Assembly (NCBI RefSeq): GCF_028712425.1
Contig: NZ_JAQTQD010000015.1
Span: forward strand, 1-61,984
Origin: Methanoregula sp.
GTDB lineage: Archaea > Halobacteriota > Methanomicrobia > Methanomicrobiales > Methanospirillaceae
Direction of reading: 5' to 3'
Length of the DNA stretch: 61,984 nucleotides
Below, in pieces: positions 23,344-32,029 of the stretch. A model generated the notes under the pieces. The model was not told the DNA's origin. It searched no databases and saw only the letters and a program-made list of their open reading frames with translations. The translations under genes and the position numbers were made by a program. How positions within the stretch are numbered: the first letter of the stretch is position 1; every line of letters starts with the position of its first letter.

Positions 23344-23582
23344 TTCCGGATTTGTTATTACAATTTTTACAATATTTAATACTTTATGTTATCTCAATTG
23401 AAACAATAACCGGTATCGTCCCCCTTCCCCGCCAGAATGGTTAACACAGGGCGAAATCATCTTATGTTTTTAAAAGGGTCTTCAATGCCAAAAACTATAA
23501 TTTTCCGGACTGCAAGGGATCCTATCATATTGTATTATGAAAATATGATTTTGTAACATTTATTCATAAAATATGGTGGAAT

Positions 23583-24221
23583 ATGGATCTGGCAGAGATG
23601 GAGAAGAGGAAGGCGCCGTGGGGTGACGTTACCCTGATCGGGCTTGGCAGGCTTGGTCTGAGGACTGCCCTGAACCTGATGCAGGCGCACCGGGGAGGCC
23701 CGTCCCGCATCACGGCAATAGACGAACAGACAATATCGCCGGACGACCTGATCTTCCGGTCCCTCGGTGGCATCGTGGGGGAGTATAAGGTCAGTTTTCT
23801 TGAAAAACTGGCCGGTCGCGGGTTTGGCAGGGATATCCAGGGAATTCCCCTCTATATCTCAGAAGAAAACCTGGACCTGATTCGCGGCGATGTGGTATGT
23901 ATCGAGATCGCCGGGGGCGATACCCTGCCGGTGACCGTGCAGATTATCAGGCACGCCCAAAAGAACGGCATCGCTACAATCAGTACCATGGGGGTTTTCG
24001 GTGTCGGGGATGTGCCAGTACGGGTCCTGGAGATCGATGAAGCAGATACCAAAAATCCTATTGTTGATTACCTCAGGCAGAATGGAGTGAAGAATCATCG
24101 GCTTGTCGGCACCGGCAAGCTGATCCGGGACTGGGAGCCGGTCATCCCACCGGTCCTGGACCGTGTATCGCTTGCCATGGCATCAGAAGTCTTAAAAATG
24201 CTTCACGAAAAGAGATCATGA
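23583..24221 (+). CDS. hcgE: HcgE, E1/ThiF-like adenylyltransferase of FeGP-cofactor synthesis
   Basis: A 212-residue ThiF/E1-like protein. TLIGLGRLGLRTALNL is the nucleotide-binding loop, and the acidic and Arg residues follow in ITAIDEQTISPDDLIFR. HcgE adenylylates the carboxyl group of the guanylylpyridinol precursor before thioester formation by HcgF. The stop overlaps the hcgF start (ATGA at 24218), so translation is coupled. It has its own promoter region, 180 bases AT-rich, shared with the divergent FMN reductase, with AATACT at 23378-23383. Confidence 0.9.
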   Translation: MDLAEMEKRKAPWGDVTLIGLGRLGLRTALNLMQAHRGGPSRITAIDEQTISPDDLIFRSLGGIVGEYKVSFLEKLAGRGFGRDIQGIPLYISEENLDLIRGDVVCIEIAGGDTLPVTVQIIRHAQKNGIATISTMGVFGVGDVPVRVLEIDEADTKNPIVDYLRQNGVKNHRLVGTGKLIRDWEPVIPPVLDRVSLAMASEVLKMLHEKRS

Positions 24222-24745
24222 TCCGCATTGCCACGGCCGAATGTTTCACCCATGGGCTAATCGGGAGGGAGATCCACGCATTCTCCCGAGGCTATCCCCG
24301 CCAGTATTCCTGGAAGCTCGACCCTCGCCGGTACCGGCTCTCGCTTGTCTGCGGGCTTTTCATCCCCACCCTTTCCGGGGTCCGGAGCATCCTTCGGATC
24401 TCCCCGGTCCCCCCGTTCGAAATCCTGGACGGTATCAAAGTGTATGACCAGGAATCCGACGATGTTATGGCGTTGCGGATGGCGGAGGCGGTACGGGAGA
24501 TCACCCGGGCCCACATCGGTATCGGTACGACCGCCGGAATCGGCAGGGGAAGCATCGCTGTTGCCGGTAAAGAGTTGAAACTCCTGACCCGGAGCGATGT
24601 ATATGCCGACCTGCGTTCATCCGATCCATCCGTTATCCTTGCCCGGCAGGAATCCGGGATCCGGAAGTGCCTCCATCTCCTGGAAGACCTGATCGGTAAT
24701 GACCTGCAACCATCAAAAGACGGAAACGTCATCAGGTTTCCCTGA
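24218..24745 (+). CDS. hcgF: HcgF, thioester-forming enzyme of FeGP-cofactor synthesis
   Basis: A 175-residue protein of the HcgF (UPF0254) family. Cys9 in IATAECFTHG is the residue known to form a thioester with the guanylylpyridinol carboxyl group. ITRAHIGIGTTAGIGRGSI is the glycine-rich block typical of the family. It overlaps hcgE by four bases and is clearly co-translated with it. Length matches the family. Confidence 0.92.
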   Translation: MIRIATAECFTHGLIGREIHAFSRGYPRQYSWKLDPRRYRLSLVCGLFIPTLSGVRSILRISPVPPFEILDGIKVYDQESDDVMALRMAEAVREITRAHIGIGTTAGIGRGSIAVAGKELKLLTRSDVYADLRSSDPSVILARQESGIRKCLHLLEDLIGNDLQPSKDGNVIRFP

Positions 24746-24888
24746 TGGGGAGAACTGCCGGATACAAAAAGAGTAGTACGTATTAATCTAATTGTAATAT
24801 TTTTTTATACATTTTTCTTTATTTGTAATAATTTTTATATGGCTTGGCGGGTAAGGGATAACATACACTTTCTGGGGCAGGAACAAAA

Positions 24889-26406
24889 ATGCTGGAAATC
24901 ATAAGAGAGGCGGTTCATGATCCGGATGCAGCGTGGGAACTCTGCCGGATGAAAAAAGATCCCGCCGAGATAGTCTCTTCCGTGACCGGGCTTGAGAGGG
25001 ACGAGGCTGTCAGCCTGGGGAACAACTTCAAGCAGTTCCCGCTGGGATGCGACCTTACGGAGATCTTTGTCGGGACCTGTGCATCCGATATGGAAAAGAT
25101 CGATATCCTGGGCAATTGCCAGCTCTCCGATGCCATCGGTGCATCCATCCATGTCTGTGCCTATGCGTTTGCCGATATTGCCGAAGCGCATGGTATGAAA
25201 GGCATTGACCTGTACCGGGAAGTGCGGGAACTTACCGAAGTCCCGCTCGATCTGGATCATTTCGGGAGTTTCGGGCCCATGAGGCTCCCCAAGGATATCA
25301 TCGGCTGCCAGGGACAATGTTATAATACCGGGCCCCCGTTCTCCGGCTGTCCGCGCGACCGGATCCATTCCCGGCTGCTGGACAAAGAAAAGGAAGCGAT
25401 CGCTGACCGGGAAGAGTGGGTGAAGATCTCCTCATCTGTTGCAGTGAACGTGAGTTGTGTGCAGGGCGCACAGGGTCATGCTGCCCCGCTCGAAGAGGCG
25501 CGCGAGATCGCAGAACTGGCAATAAAATTCGGTAAGGTGGTTGAGGCGATCCTCTTCGTGGGCGATGGGGACGAGGATCTGCTACGCGGGTTTACTGCCG
25601 CACTGGAACTGGGTGCCGACGTCTTTGTCATCGAAGGCGGCCCGTTCAATTGTGCAAAAAACCGCCTGGATGCTTTTGCCCGCGCGGTTGCAGCCGCACG
25701 CATCCTTGCTCCCGGAAAGGTCGTGGCAACCAATGGTGCGTACGAGGATGAATGCCGCATCGGCCTTCGAGCAGGGCTCAACGCGATCATCACCGGGTTC
25801 CCGAAAAACCATCACGGGTACATGTGCGGGTATGCCCCGGGAACGGCCCGGCGGGGAAATTTCGGTTTGCCCCGGGTGCTCCGGATAATCCGGGAGGAAG
25901 TGAGGAGCGGGCAGACGCGGGCTCCGATAATGAAGGAGGAGGTGGAGGCGTTGGCCCGTGCAGTTAAGATCGTTGGCCCGGAACATGTCTACCCTGAAAA
26001 GATCGGGGATTGCGCTGTCGGTGACGCCCACTGGGTCTGCCTGCAGTCAACGCCACTCTATCGGCGGGTCAGGGTAGGGAAGACAGCAGCCGATATTTCC
26101 GCAATGGCAAAAGAGGGATTGCTTGGCGATACTGTTGCGCTTCTTGGCGGCAGGTTCGTCTCATGGGTCCTTGCCCGGGAACTGGAAGGGTACGTTGACC
26201 GGATTATTATCAGCGACACCGATCCCCGGGTTGAGAACGTGACGGTTGAGAACCTGCGGAGCGCACTCAGGATGGATATCGAGCAGGGCGGGTCGGACGA
26301 CCTGTTGTCAGCAAACCGGTCCGATACCGCGATCGTCTGTTCAACTATCCCGTCAATTAACCGGAAGATTTCCCTGGGTGTCAGGAACCCGATCTCCCTT
26401 CTTTGA
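24889..26406 (+). CDS. hcgG: HcgG/HmdC, FeGP-cofactor synthesis protein
   Basis: A 505-residue protein of the HmdC/HcgG family, required for the FeGP cofactor and thought to act in the late steps with CO ligands and iron. Cysteine-rich stretches LGCDLTEIFVGTCASDM, GCQGQCYNTGPPFSGC and VNVSCVQGAQGH occur in the first 200 residues, and a fibrillarin-like Rossmann domain (GLLGDTVALLGGRFVSW, IIISDTDPRVENV) forms the last 120. It has its own promoter region 140 bases long, with AT-rich runs. hmd follows 265 bases later. Confidence 0.9.
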   Translation: MLEIIREAVHDPDAAWELCRMKKDPAEIVSSVTGLERDEAVSLGNNFKQFPLGCDLTEIFVGTCASDMEKIDILGNCQLSDAIGASIHVCAYAFADIAEAHGMKGIDLYREVRELTEVPLDLDHFGSFGPMRLPKDIIGCQGQCYNTGPPFSGCPRDRIHSRLLDKEKEAIADREEWVKISSSVAVNVSCVQGAQGHAAPLEEAREIAELAIKFGKVVEAILFVGDGDEDLLRGFTAALELGADVFVIEGGPFNCAKNRLDAFARAVAAARILAPGKVVATNGAYEDECRIGLRAGLNAIITGFPKNHHGYMCGYAPGTARRGNFGLPRVLRIIREEVRSGQTRAPIMKEEVEALARAVKIVGPEHVYPEKIGDCAVGDAHWVCLQSTPLYRRVRVGKTAADISAMAKEGLLGDTVALLGGRFVSWVLARELEGYVDRIIISDTDPRVENVTVENLRSALRMDIEQGGSDDLLSANRSDTAIVCSTIPSINRKISLGVRNPISLL

Positions 26407-26538
26407 TCCACCCGGCCATTTTTTCAGGAAGAGTCCGTTATTCATATCCTGTCTTCTGTACGGGCCCCGGTCGATAGATGGAGGATACAATAGCGGATAT
26501 CAAATCAAAAAATATATTACTGAATAAGTAGAGTCGAT

Positions 26539-26585
26539 CATACTACTTGTAAAAGTCGTAAGATTACATGCTACTTCTTTTACAG
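26539..26585 (+). promoter_or_regulatory. Direct and inverted repeats upstream of hmd
   Basis: CATACTACTT (26539-26548) recurs as CATGCTACTT (26567-26576), 28 bases apart. Between and after these, TTGTAAAAG (26547-26555) can pair with CTTTTACAG (26577-26585). The region 26407-26671 holds no gene. It probably contains the hmd promoter and operator, with AT-rich TGTTAAAAATACG near 26607-26619 as a possible TATA region. Confidence 0.45.
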
Positions 26586-26671
26586 GTATTGGGAAAAATT
26601 GTTACACTGTTAAAAATACGTGATAACGCGTTTTACAAGGATTTGGCAGCGTGACAATGCGGAGACTTACA

Positions 26672-27709
26672 ATGAGCATAAAAAAAGTTGCAATACTCGG
26701 TGCAGGATGTTATCGTACCCACGCAGCCGCGGGAATCACGAACTTTGCACGAGCCTGTAAAGTTGCAGAGCAGGTTGGAAAGCCGGAAATTTCCATGACC
26801 CACTCAACCATCATCATGGGCGCGGAACTCAAGTACCTGGCAGGAATCAATGATATCACAATATCGGATCCCGTTTTTGACGGCCAGTTCACCGTGATCA
26901 AAGACTTCGATTACAAAGAAGTCATGAAAGCCCACAAGAGCGGCAATCCCGAATCGATCATGCCGCAGATCCGGAAGAAAGTGAAGGAAGTGGCAAAGGA
27001 CCTGCCCAAGCCCCCGAAGGGTGCGATCCATTTCACCCACCCCAAGGATCTGGGCTTCAAGATCACGACCGACGATGCCGAAGCGGTGAAGAATGCCGAC
27101 TGGATCATCACCTGGCTCCCGAAAGGGGACATGCAGAAAGCCATCATCGAAAAGCATGCCGATAACATCAAGGAGGGCGCCATCATCACCCATGCCTGCA
27201 CTATCCCGGCTACGAAGTTCCAGCATATCTACGACGATCTCGGGCTCCTGAAGAAGAAGAAGGTGCAGATCTCGTCGTACCACCCCGGTGCAGTCCCGGA
27301 GATGAAAGGACAGGTCTTTGTCTCGGAAGGATATGCATCCAAGGACACCATCGATGCGCTGATGAAGATCGGCAAGACCGCCCGCGGCGAGGCCTTCACC
27401 CTGCCGGCAGAGATGCTCGGACCGGTCTGCGATATGTGCGCCGCCCTGACCGCCATCACCTACGCCGGTCTCCTCACCTACCGCGACTCGGTCATGAAGG
27501 TGCTCGGCGCTCCGGCCGGGTTCACCCAGATGATGGCAAAGGAGTCCCTCGAACAGGTCAATGCCCTGATGAACAAGGTGGGCATCGACAAGATGGAGGA
27601 GCACCTCAACCCCGGTGTATTCCTTGGCACAGCGGATTCCATGAACTTCGGTGCGGTCGGCGAGGTCCTTCCCACGGTCCTGAAGACCCTCGAGAAGCGG
27701 AAGAAATAA
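26672..27709 (+). CDS. hmd: [Fe]-hydrogenase, 5,10-methenyl-H4MPT hydrogenase (Hmd)
   Basis: A 345-residue protein matching Hmd along its whole length. It reversibly reduces methenyl-H4MPT+ with H2 to methylene-H4MPT using the FeGP cofactor, with no nickel and no Fe-S cluster. Cys176 in ITHACTIPATKF is the iron ligand and agrees with the numbering in other methanogens. The H in AILGAGCYRTH binds the pyridinol side, and His204 in SSYHPGAVPEM is at the active site. ATG 26672 is preferred: GGAGA at 26661-26665 precedes it. It lies downstream of hcgG with its own promoter. Confidence 0.97.
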   Translation: MSIKKVAILGAGCYRTHAAAGITNFARACKVAEQVGKPEISMTHSTIIMGAELKYLAGINDITISDPVFDGQFTVIKDFDYKEVMKAHKSGNPESIMPQIRKKVKEVAKDLPKPPKGAIHFTHPKDLGFKITTDDAEAVKNADWIITWLPKGDMQKAIIEKHADNIKEGAIITHACTIPATKFQHIYDDLGLLKKKKVQISSYHPGAVPEMKGQVFVSEGYASKDTIDALMKIGKTARGEAFTLPAEMLGPVCDMCAALTAITYAGLLTYRDSVMKVLGAPAGFTQMMAKESLEQVNALMNKVGIDKMEEHLNPGVFLGTADSMNFGAVGEVLPTVLKTLEKRKK

Positions 27710-27757
27710 TCCATCCCCCTTTTTGTTCACCTCGGTAATTATGTCAGGGCCGCATCC

Positions 27758-28579
27758 ATGAATCCCCTTTTTTTGCACCATCACGACCATGCTGTCCCCC
27801 CTGATGCACCGGGAGGAAAGATCGCAGGGTCTTCCCCGTTCACTATCGCAGTCTCCGGTAAAGGCGGGACCGGCAAGACCACCATCTGCTCACTCCTTAT
27901 CAGGGAACTGGTTGCGGCAGGACACGGTCCGGTCCTTGCCGTCGATGCCGACCCGAACGCAAACCTGCACGAAGCGCTCGGCATGGAACTGTACGAGACA
28001 CTCGGCAGCATGCGGGAAGAGGCATTCTCCCGGCAGATCCCCGCCGGTATGGGGCGCCGCGAGTATCTTGCCTTCCGATTCCACCAGGTGCTTGCCGAGG
28101 CCGAGGATATCGACCTTGTGGCGATGGGGAGGCCGGAAGGGCAGGGCTGTTACTGTTTCGCAAACGATGTTCTGCGGGAATGTATGCAGCAACTTGCGCA
28201 CCATTACCGGTTCATGGTCATGGATACGGAAGCCGGCCTGGAGCATATCAGCCGGGGGACCGTCGGCCACCCGGACCTGCTCCTTGTTGTCAGCGATCCC
28301 GGTGCCCGGGGCCTCCGGACCATCGACCGTATCCGGACGACTGCAACGCAGCTGGGGCTTGAGAACGGCCGGATCCTGACCATCGTCAACCGGTATAAAA
28401 CCGGCATGGCTCCGGCCGGGATGAGCGCACCGTTCTGGGTCGTCCCGTACGATCCGGAGGTTGAATCGGCGGACATGGGCGGGACACCGGTCTCCCGGAT
28501 CCCTCCGGAGAGCCCGGCACGGGTTGCAGTCCGGGAGCTGACCGGGAAGATCAGGGAGCTGGCCTCCGGGAAAAGATGA
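27758..28579 (+). CDS. CooC-like P-loop ATPase with His-rich N terminus
   Basis: A 273-residue MinD-superfamily ATPase of the CooC type (nickel-insertion ATPase of CO dehydrogenase). GKGGTGKTT is the deviant Walker A, VDADPNANLHEALG the next motif, and GQGCYCFANDVLRE carries the CXC pair that binds nickel or zinc in CooC. The first 12 residues include LHHHDH, an added His-rich arm of the sort found in nickel-storing chaperones. It starts 48 bases after hmd and is probably co-transcribed. No CODH gene is in the window, so it may serve a distant CODH or a role with Hmd (inference). Confidence 0.85.
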   Translation: MNPLFLHHHDHAVPPDAPGGKIAGSSPFTIAVSGKGGTGKTTICSLLIRELVAAGHGPVLAVDADPNANLHEALGMELYETLGSMREEAFSRQIPAGMGRREYLAFRFHQVLAEAEDIDLVAMGRPEGQGCYCFANDVLRECMQQLAHHYRFMVMDTEAGLEHISRGTVGHPDLLLVVSDPGARGLRTIDRIRTTATQLGLENGRILTIVNRYKTGMAPAGMSAPFWVVPYDPEVESADMGGTPVSRIPPESPARVAVRELTGKIRELASGKR

Positions 28580-28766
28580 TGAACGGGTACATGAGGCTTC
28601 ATTATTCTCCCGAAGGCCGCCCCTTCCTGAACGCAAAACAGCGTGCCGGATATCATTCAGGGGATCGTTGCACCCTGCCTGATTCGCTGGTATGGACGGC
28701 CCCGGGAACCTCCCGGGAGAATGATCCGGAAATCCGTCCGGCAGTTCCCTTGAAAAGGTGATAACC

Positions 28767-30002
28767 ATGGCAGTCATTGCAGAAGAAATCGAACTCAAAG
28801 GCCACATCATCGACTCGCTGATCCTGCCGAGGGTCCTCGACACGATCATGGATATGCGGGGGACGTTTGAGATCCTGCAGCTCGATGTGGGCAGGAGTAA
28901 GAACGATGAAAGCTATTGCAGGATCCAGGTCCGGGGTCCGGACCGGATGTTTGCCGAACTGGAGAACCTCGGTGCCCTTCTCCCCCGGAAAGCAGTGAAG
29001 ACCACTCCTGCACCGGAAGACGGCGTCCTGCCCTCCGGTTTCTATGGCACAACGCACCACCCGACATTCGTATTCCTTAAGGGCCGGTGGAGGGAAGTCC
29101 GGGACATCGAAATGGACTGTGTAGTAGTCATCAGCGGCGTAACGGCGGTCTGCCGCCGGCAGGGCGTGGTCCGGAAAGGCGACCGCATTGTTGTCGGTTT
29201 TGACGGCGTGAGGGTGGAACCGCCCCAGCGGTCGCGGTCGCCCGCCGATATCTTCGGGTTCATGTCCAGCCAGGTATCCCCGGAGAAACCGATCAAATAC
29301 CTGATCCGGGACCTTGCCCTCGAAATGAAGAAGATCCATGACCGGAATGGCTTCATCATCCATGTCATGGGCACGGCGATGGTGCACACGGGGGCGGACG
29401 AGGCGCTGCAGGACCTGGCCCGGATGGGCTATGTCCAGGCACTGTTCGTCGGCAACGGCTTCGCGGTCATGGATGTCGAGAAGCAGTTGTTCGGGACAAC
29501 GCTCGGGATGGATAAAAAGACCGGCAAGGTCCTGAAAAGCGGGTACAAGAGCCATCTCGTTGCCATCAACGAGATCACCCGGGCGGGCGGCCTGCGCCAG
29601 GCGGTCAGGAAGGGCGTGCTGAAAAGCGGCGTGCTGTACGAGTGCGTGAAGAAGGATATCCCCTTTGTCATCGGCGGCTCGCTGCGGGACGACGGCCCCC
29701 TGCCGGACACGATTACCGACGTCATGCGGGCGCAGGACGAGATGCGCAGGCACGTGCGCAAGGCCGACATGTGTATCATCTGCGCGTCCATGCTCCACGG
29801 GATCGCGGTCGGGAACATGCTGCCCTCGCGGGTGAAGACCGTTGCCGTGGATATCAATCCCTATGTCGTGACCCGGTTGCAGGACCGGGGGACAACGCAG
29901 GCGCTGGGGCTGGTCACGGATCCTGCGCTGCTGCTCCCGCACCTCGCGGCGGAGATCAAGAGCCTGGAAGGGATTACGGACAGATCATCCGGAAAAACCT
30001 GA
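28767..30002 (+). CDS. LOR/SDH-type ornithine cyclodeaminase (TIGR00300-like)
   Basis: A 411-residue protein matching the archaeal family called LOR/SDH bifunctional domain or TIGR00300, a member of which has been reported as an ornithine cyclodeaminase making proline. The N-terminal domain (EIELKGHIIDSLILPRVLD) is followed by a GTTHHPTFVFL segment and a Rossmann-like C-terminal half (ALFVGNGFAVMDVE, KTVAVDINPYVVTRL). ATG 28767 follows AGGTG and is preferred over GTG 28758. Its link to the hydrogenase island is unclear and may be chance. Between the CooC gene and this one lie 187 bases with only a weak 61-codon frame. Confidence 0.8.
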   Translation: MAVIAEEIELKGHIIDSLILPRVLDTIMDMRGTFEILQLDVGRSKNDESYCRIQVRGPDRMFAELENLGALLPRKAVKTTPAPEDGVLPSGFYGTTHHPTFVFLKGRWREVRDIEMDCVVVISGVTAVCRRQGVVRKGDRIVVGFDGVRVEPPQRSRSPADIFGFMSSQVSPEKPIKYLIRDLALEMKKIHDRNGFIIHVMGTAMVHTGADEALQDLARMGYVQALFVGNGFAVMDVEKQLFGTTLGMDKKTGKVLKSGYKSHLVAINEITRAGGLRQAVRKGVLKSGVLYECVKKDIPFVIGGSLRDDGPLPDTITDVMRAQDEMRRHVRKADMCIICASMLHGIAVGNMLPSRVKTVAVDINPYVVTRLQDRGTTQALGLVTDPALLLPHLAAEIKSLEGITDRSSGKT

Positions 30003-30644
30003 TCTGGTGAAATCATTGATTACTGATAAAACGCTCCCGTGGGCTCCACAATCCAGGATACTTTTGAGAGAATCGTCTCCACTTTTTTTAGCAGTCCCTG
30101 CCGCTCTGACAATTCTCGGTTACGAGTTGCCGTCCGGTACATATAGTGCATTTGCATTGCAATGTGCCCCGATTTGAAGGGCATGCTTTGTAGAAATCAT
30201 TTCCTGAATGAAGATACTCCGGGGGGCGTCGCCAAACGGCTCCGCCCCCGCCGCTGTGGCGCCCCAGTTGCGATAGTGCGGTATTACCTGTACAAGAAAA
30301 TTTGAGAAATCAGATTTTATAATACAACGAAGGTTCCGGTACAGGAAATGCGGAGACATCGCAAGCGCCCCCGCCCCCTCGGGGGCAGGGCTGGCGCAAA
30401 GGGGGGCATTACCCATTAATGAAAGGGTTTCTCCAGAGCAGAAGGGCGCTATGTAATCATGAGTAAGGCACTGCCATTCTCTTGTCGCATGTCTGATAAT
30501 TCACGGCGGTTCTGATAGATTACGCGTTGATCTTCAGGCTGTATCCTGTCAAAAAAAACCTACTCCAAAAAAAATCCTGAATTGTTTTTCCCGGCGCATG
30601 TTGCAGTATTACTATTTTAAATAATTGTAGCAAAGAATCCTGGT
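30003..30644. other. Non-coding region containing a MITE-like element
   Basis: About 640 bases without a gene. The part 30185-30439 is a MITE-like element listed separately. The rest is unremarkable, with an AT-rich region before the DUF3795 gene (about 30600-30640) that probably contains its promoter (TATTTTAAATAATT). Confidence 0.5.
30185..30439. mobile_element. MITE-like element 1
   Basis: The left end GCTTTGTAGAAATCATTTCC (30185-30204) and the right end (reverse complement GCTCTGGAGAAAC) form imperfect terminal inverted repeats. The left 19 bases, CTTTGTAGAAATCATTTCC, are identical to the left end of the element at 34372. The interior is GC-rich and contains the blocks also found at 34745-34852. 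No transposase is encoded, so it would depend on a transposase elsewhere. Confidence 0.6.
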
Positions 30645-31073
30645 ATGGATAACCCATTGGAAGCTCCCTGCGGGCTCCATTGCGGGGTGTGTTTCCTTTA
30701 CCGGGCAGGGAGCGATGAAGCACTAAGGGCCATGATATCGGAAAAATTCAATCTCCCTATGGAGAAGGTCGTCTGTCCCGGGTGCCGGGCCGTCAGCGGC
30801 TTCTGCCCGGTGATTAACGAACAATGCGCAACATATCTCTGTGCGAAAGATAAAAGCGTCGCGTTCTGCTCGGAGTGCAGGGAGTTCCCCTGCCGGAAAC
30901 TGATGCCGTGTGCCGACCAGGCATCCGCACTCCCCCAGAACATCAAGATCTTCAGTCTGACCATGAGGAAGAACAGAGGTGCCGGGGAGTGGGAAAGATC
31001 GATTATGGATGTGTACAACCTCTACTTCAAGGGGAAAATGATCATCGGCCGTGGCCCGGTGCCAAAGGATTGA
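30645..31073 (+). CDS. DUF3795 domain protein
   Basis: A 142-residue cysteine-rich protein with the DUF3795 start APCGLHCGVCFLY, then VVCPGCRAVSGFCPVINEQC, AFCSECREFPCRKL and further single cysteines. DUF3795 proteins are small cytosolic proteins of archaea and anaerobic bacteria, probably zinc- or Fe-S-binding, without a known reaction. It has its own AT-rich promoter region. ATG 30645 is the natural start for the family. Confidence 0.85.
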   Translation: MDNPLEAPCGLHCGVCFLYRAGSDEALRAMISEKFNLPMEKVVCPGCRAVSGFCPVINEQCATYLCAKDKSVAFCSECREFPCRKLMPCADQASALPQNIKIFSLTMRKNRGAGEWERSIMDVYNLYFKGKMIIGRGPVPKD

Positions 31074-31258
31074 TGGAGTTGCTGCTGGATTTGAAAACCT
31101 TACCCATCAATCTTCAAGTTTTTCTTGGGAAAATAATTTTAACGCTTGATATTGAGTCAGAACCGGTCAATCGTTGCCATTATGTCTGCAATGAATTTAA
31201 GATATTCAACAAGATGAGATAATAATAGTCAACACTGAATACAACACAACCAGATTAT

Positions 31259-31534
31259 TTATTTTTCCGTTTTTACTCTCATCTGGTTCAGCACGATCTT
31301 AATTTGGGTCTGGATCCACTTTTCGCCTTCTTCCGAGGTCAGCCATTCGATTATTTGTTCTTTACAACCGGAGTTGTGATCCGTGAAAAATAATATCAGG
31401 GCGGTGGTAATGACATCATTTCTTGATGCATATTCCCCGTTTTCAATCACTTCATTCATTCTCTGCAGAAGATCATGCGGGCATTTGTACGATATTTGCT
31501 CTTTTGGTTTCCCTTTAATCGGTGGCATCCACAT
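31259..31534 (-). CDS. Ribbon-helix-helix (CopG-like) regulator
   Basis: A 91-residue protein. The N-terminal strand (KEQISYKCPHDLLQRMNEVI) and the helices EYASRNDVITTALILFF fit a ribbon-helix-helix DNA-binding domain. The C-terminal part (SEEGEKWIQTQIKIVLNQ) is helical, with no ligand domain. Target unknown. It is divergent from the small gene at 31665, so it may control that intergenic region or the kinase downstream. Confidence 0.65.
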   Translation of the reverse strand: MWMPPIKGKPKEQISYKCPHDLLQRMNEVIENGEYASRNDVITTALILFFTDHNSGCKEQIIEWLTSEEGEKWIQTQIKIVLNQMRVKTEK

Positions 31535-31664
31535 AAGAATGCGACAGAGATGTAAACAATTTTTGTAAGTCTCATGAGGTTTTAGAGAACTTTTTATACT
31601 TTAAATTATCTATATGCCGTTGATAATATCAATGCGCATTAATCACGTGGAATCGTTAAATAAA

Positions 31665-31988
31665 ATGAATGATAGCGAAACGATCATACGTACATACCGG
31701 ATACATATTTCATGGAATATCAGACAGTTGCTTCCTGGAGTAATTCGTACCCGAGAGGATATAACCGCATTATGGAGAATGTTTTACGATAAAATATCTT
31801 CCTGGGGGATACAGGGAAAAAAACATTCAGATTTATTCTGGCAGCGGTTGCCAGAACAGAATGTCTTAAATCCGGTAACAACCGGGAAAACAGTATTTCT
31901 TCTGATCAAAGAACCGGAGAAGAATGTCCGGATTTGCCAGCGGGATCCCCGGCCTCCTGAATACTGCAGAGGGAAGACTTGGTTCTAA
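31665..31988 (+). CDS. Unknown small protein before the histidine kinase
   Basis: A basic frame of 107 residues from ATG 31665 that overlaps the start region of the kinase frame. I recognise no domain, signal peptide or membrane segment. Codon use is poorer than in neighbours and the sequence is AT-rich. In-frame ATG codons at 31614 and 31632 give longer versions. It might be a short leader gene or a chance frame. Confidence 0.35.
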   Translation: MNDSETIIRTYRIHISWNIRQLLPGVIRTREDITALWRMFYDKISSWGIQGKKHSDLFWQRLPEQNVLNPVTTGKTVFLLIKEPEKNVRICQRDPRPPEYCRGKTWF

Positions 31989-32029
31989 CGGATAACAGAA
32001 TTCCCGCTCTGGTATCCGGGGAGTGTCCT

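Noticed and set aside
28576-28761. 61-codon frame between the CooC-like and LOR/SDH genes
   Set aside because: Possible because it overlaps the preceding stop, but it has no family match or clear ribosome site and may be chance.
28653-29942. 429-codon minus-strand frame opposite the LOR/SDH gene
   Set aside because: It overlaps a recognised protein. It is low-complexity His/Asp/Arg-rich and is a shadow.
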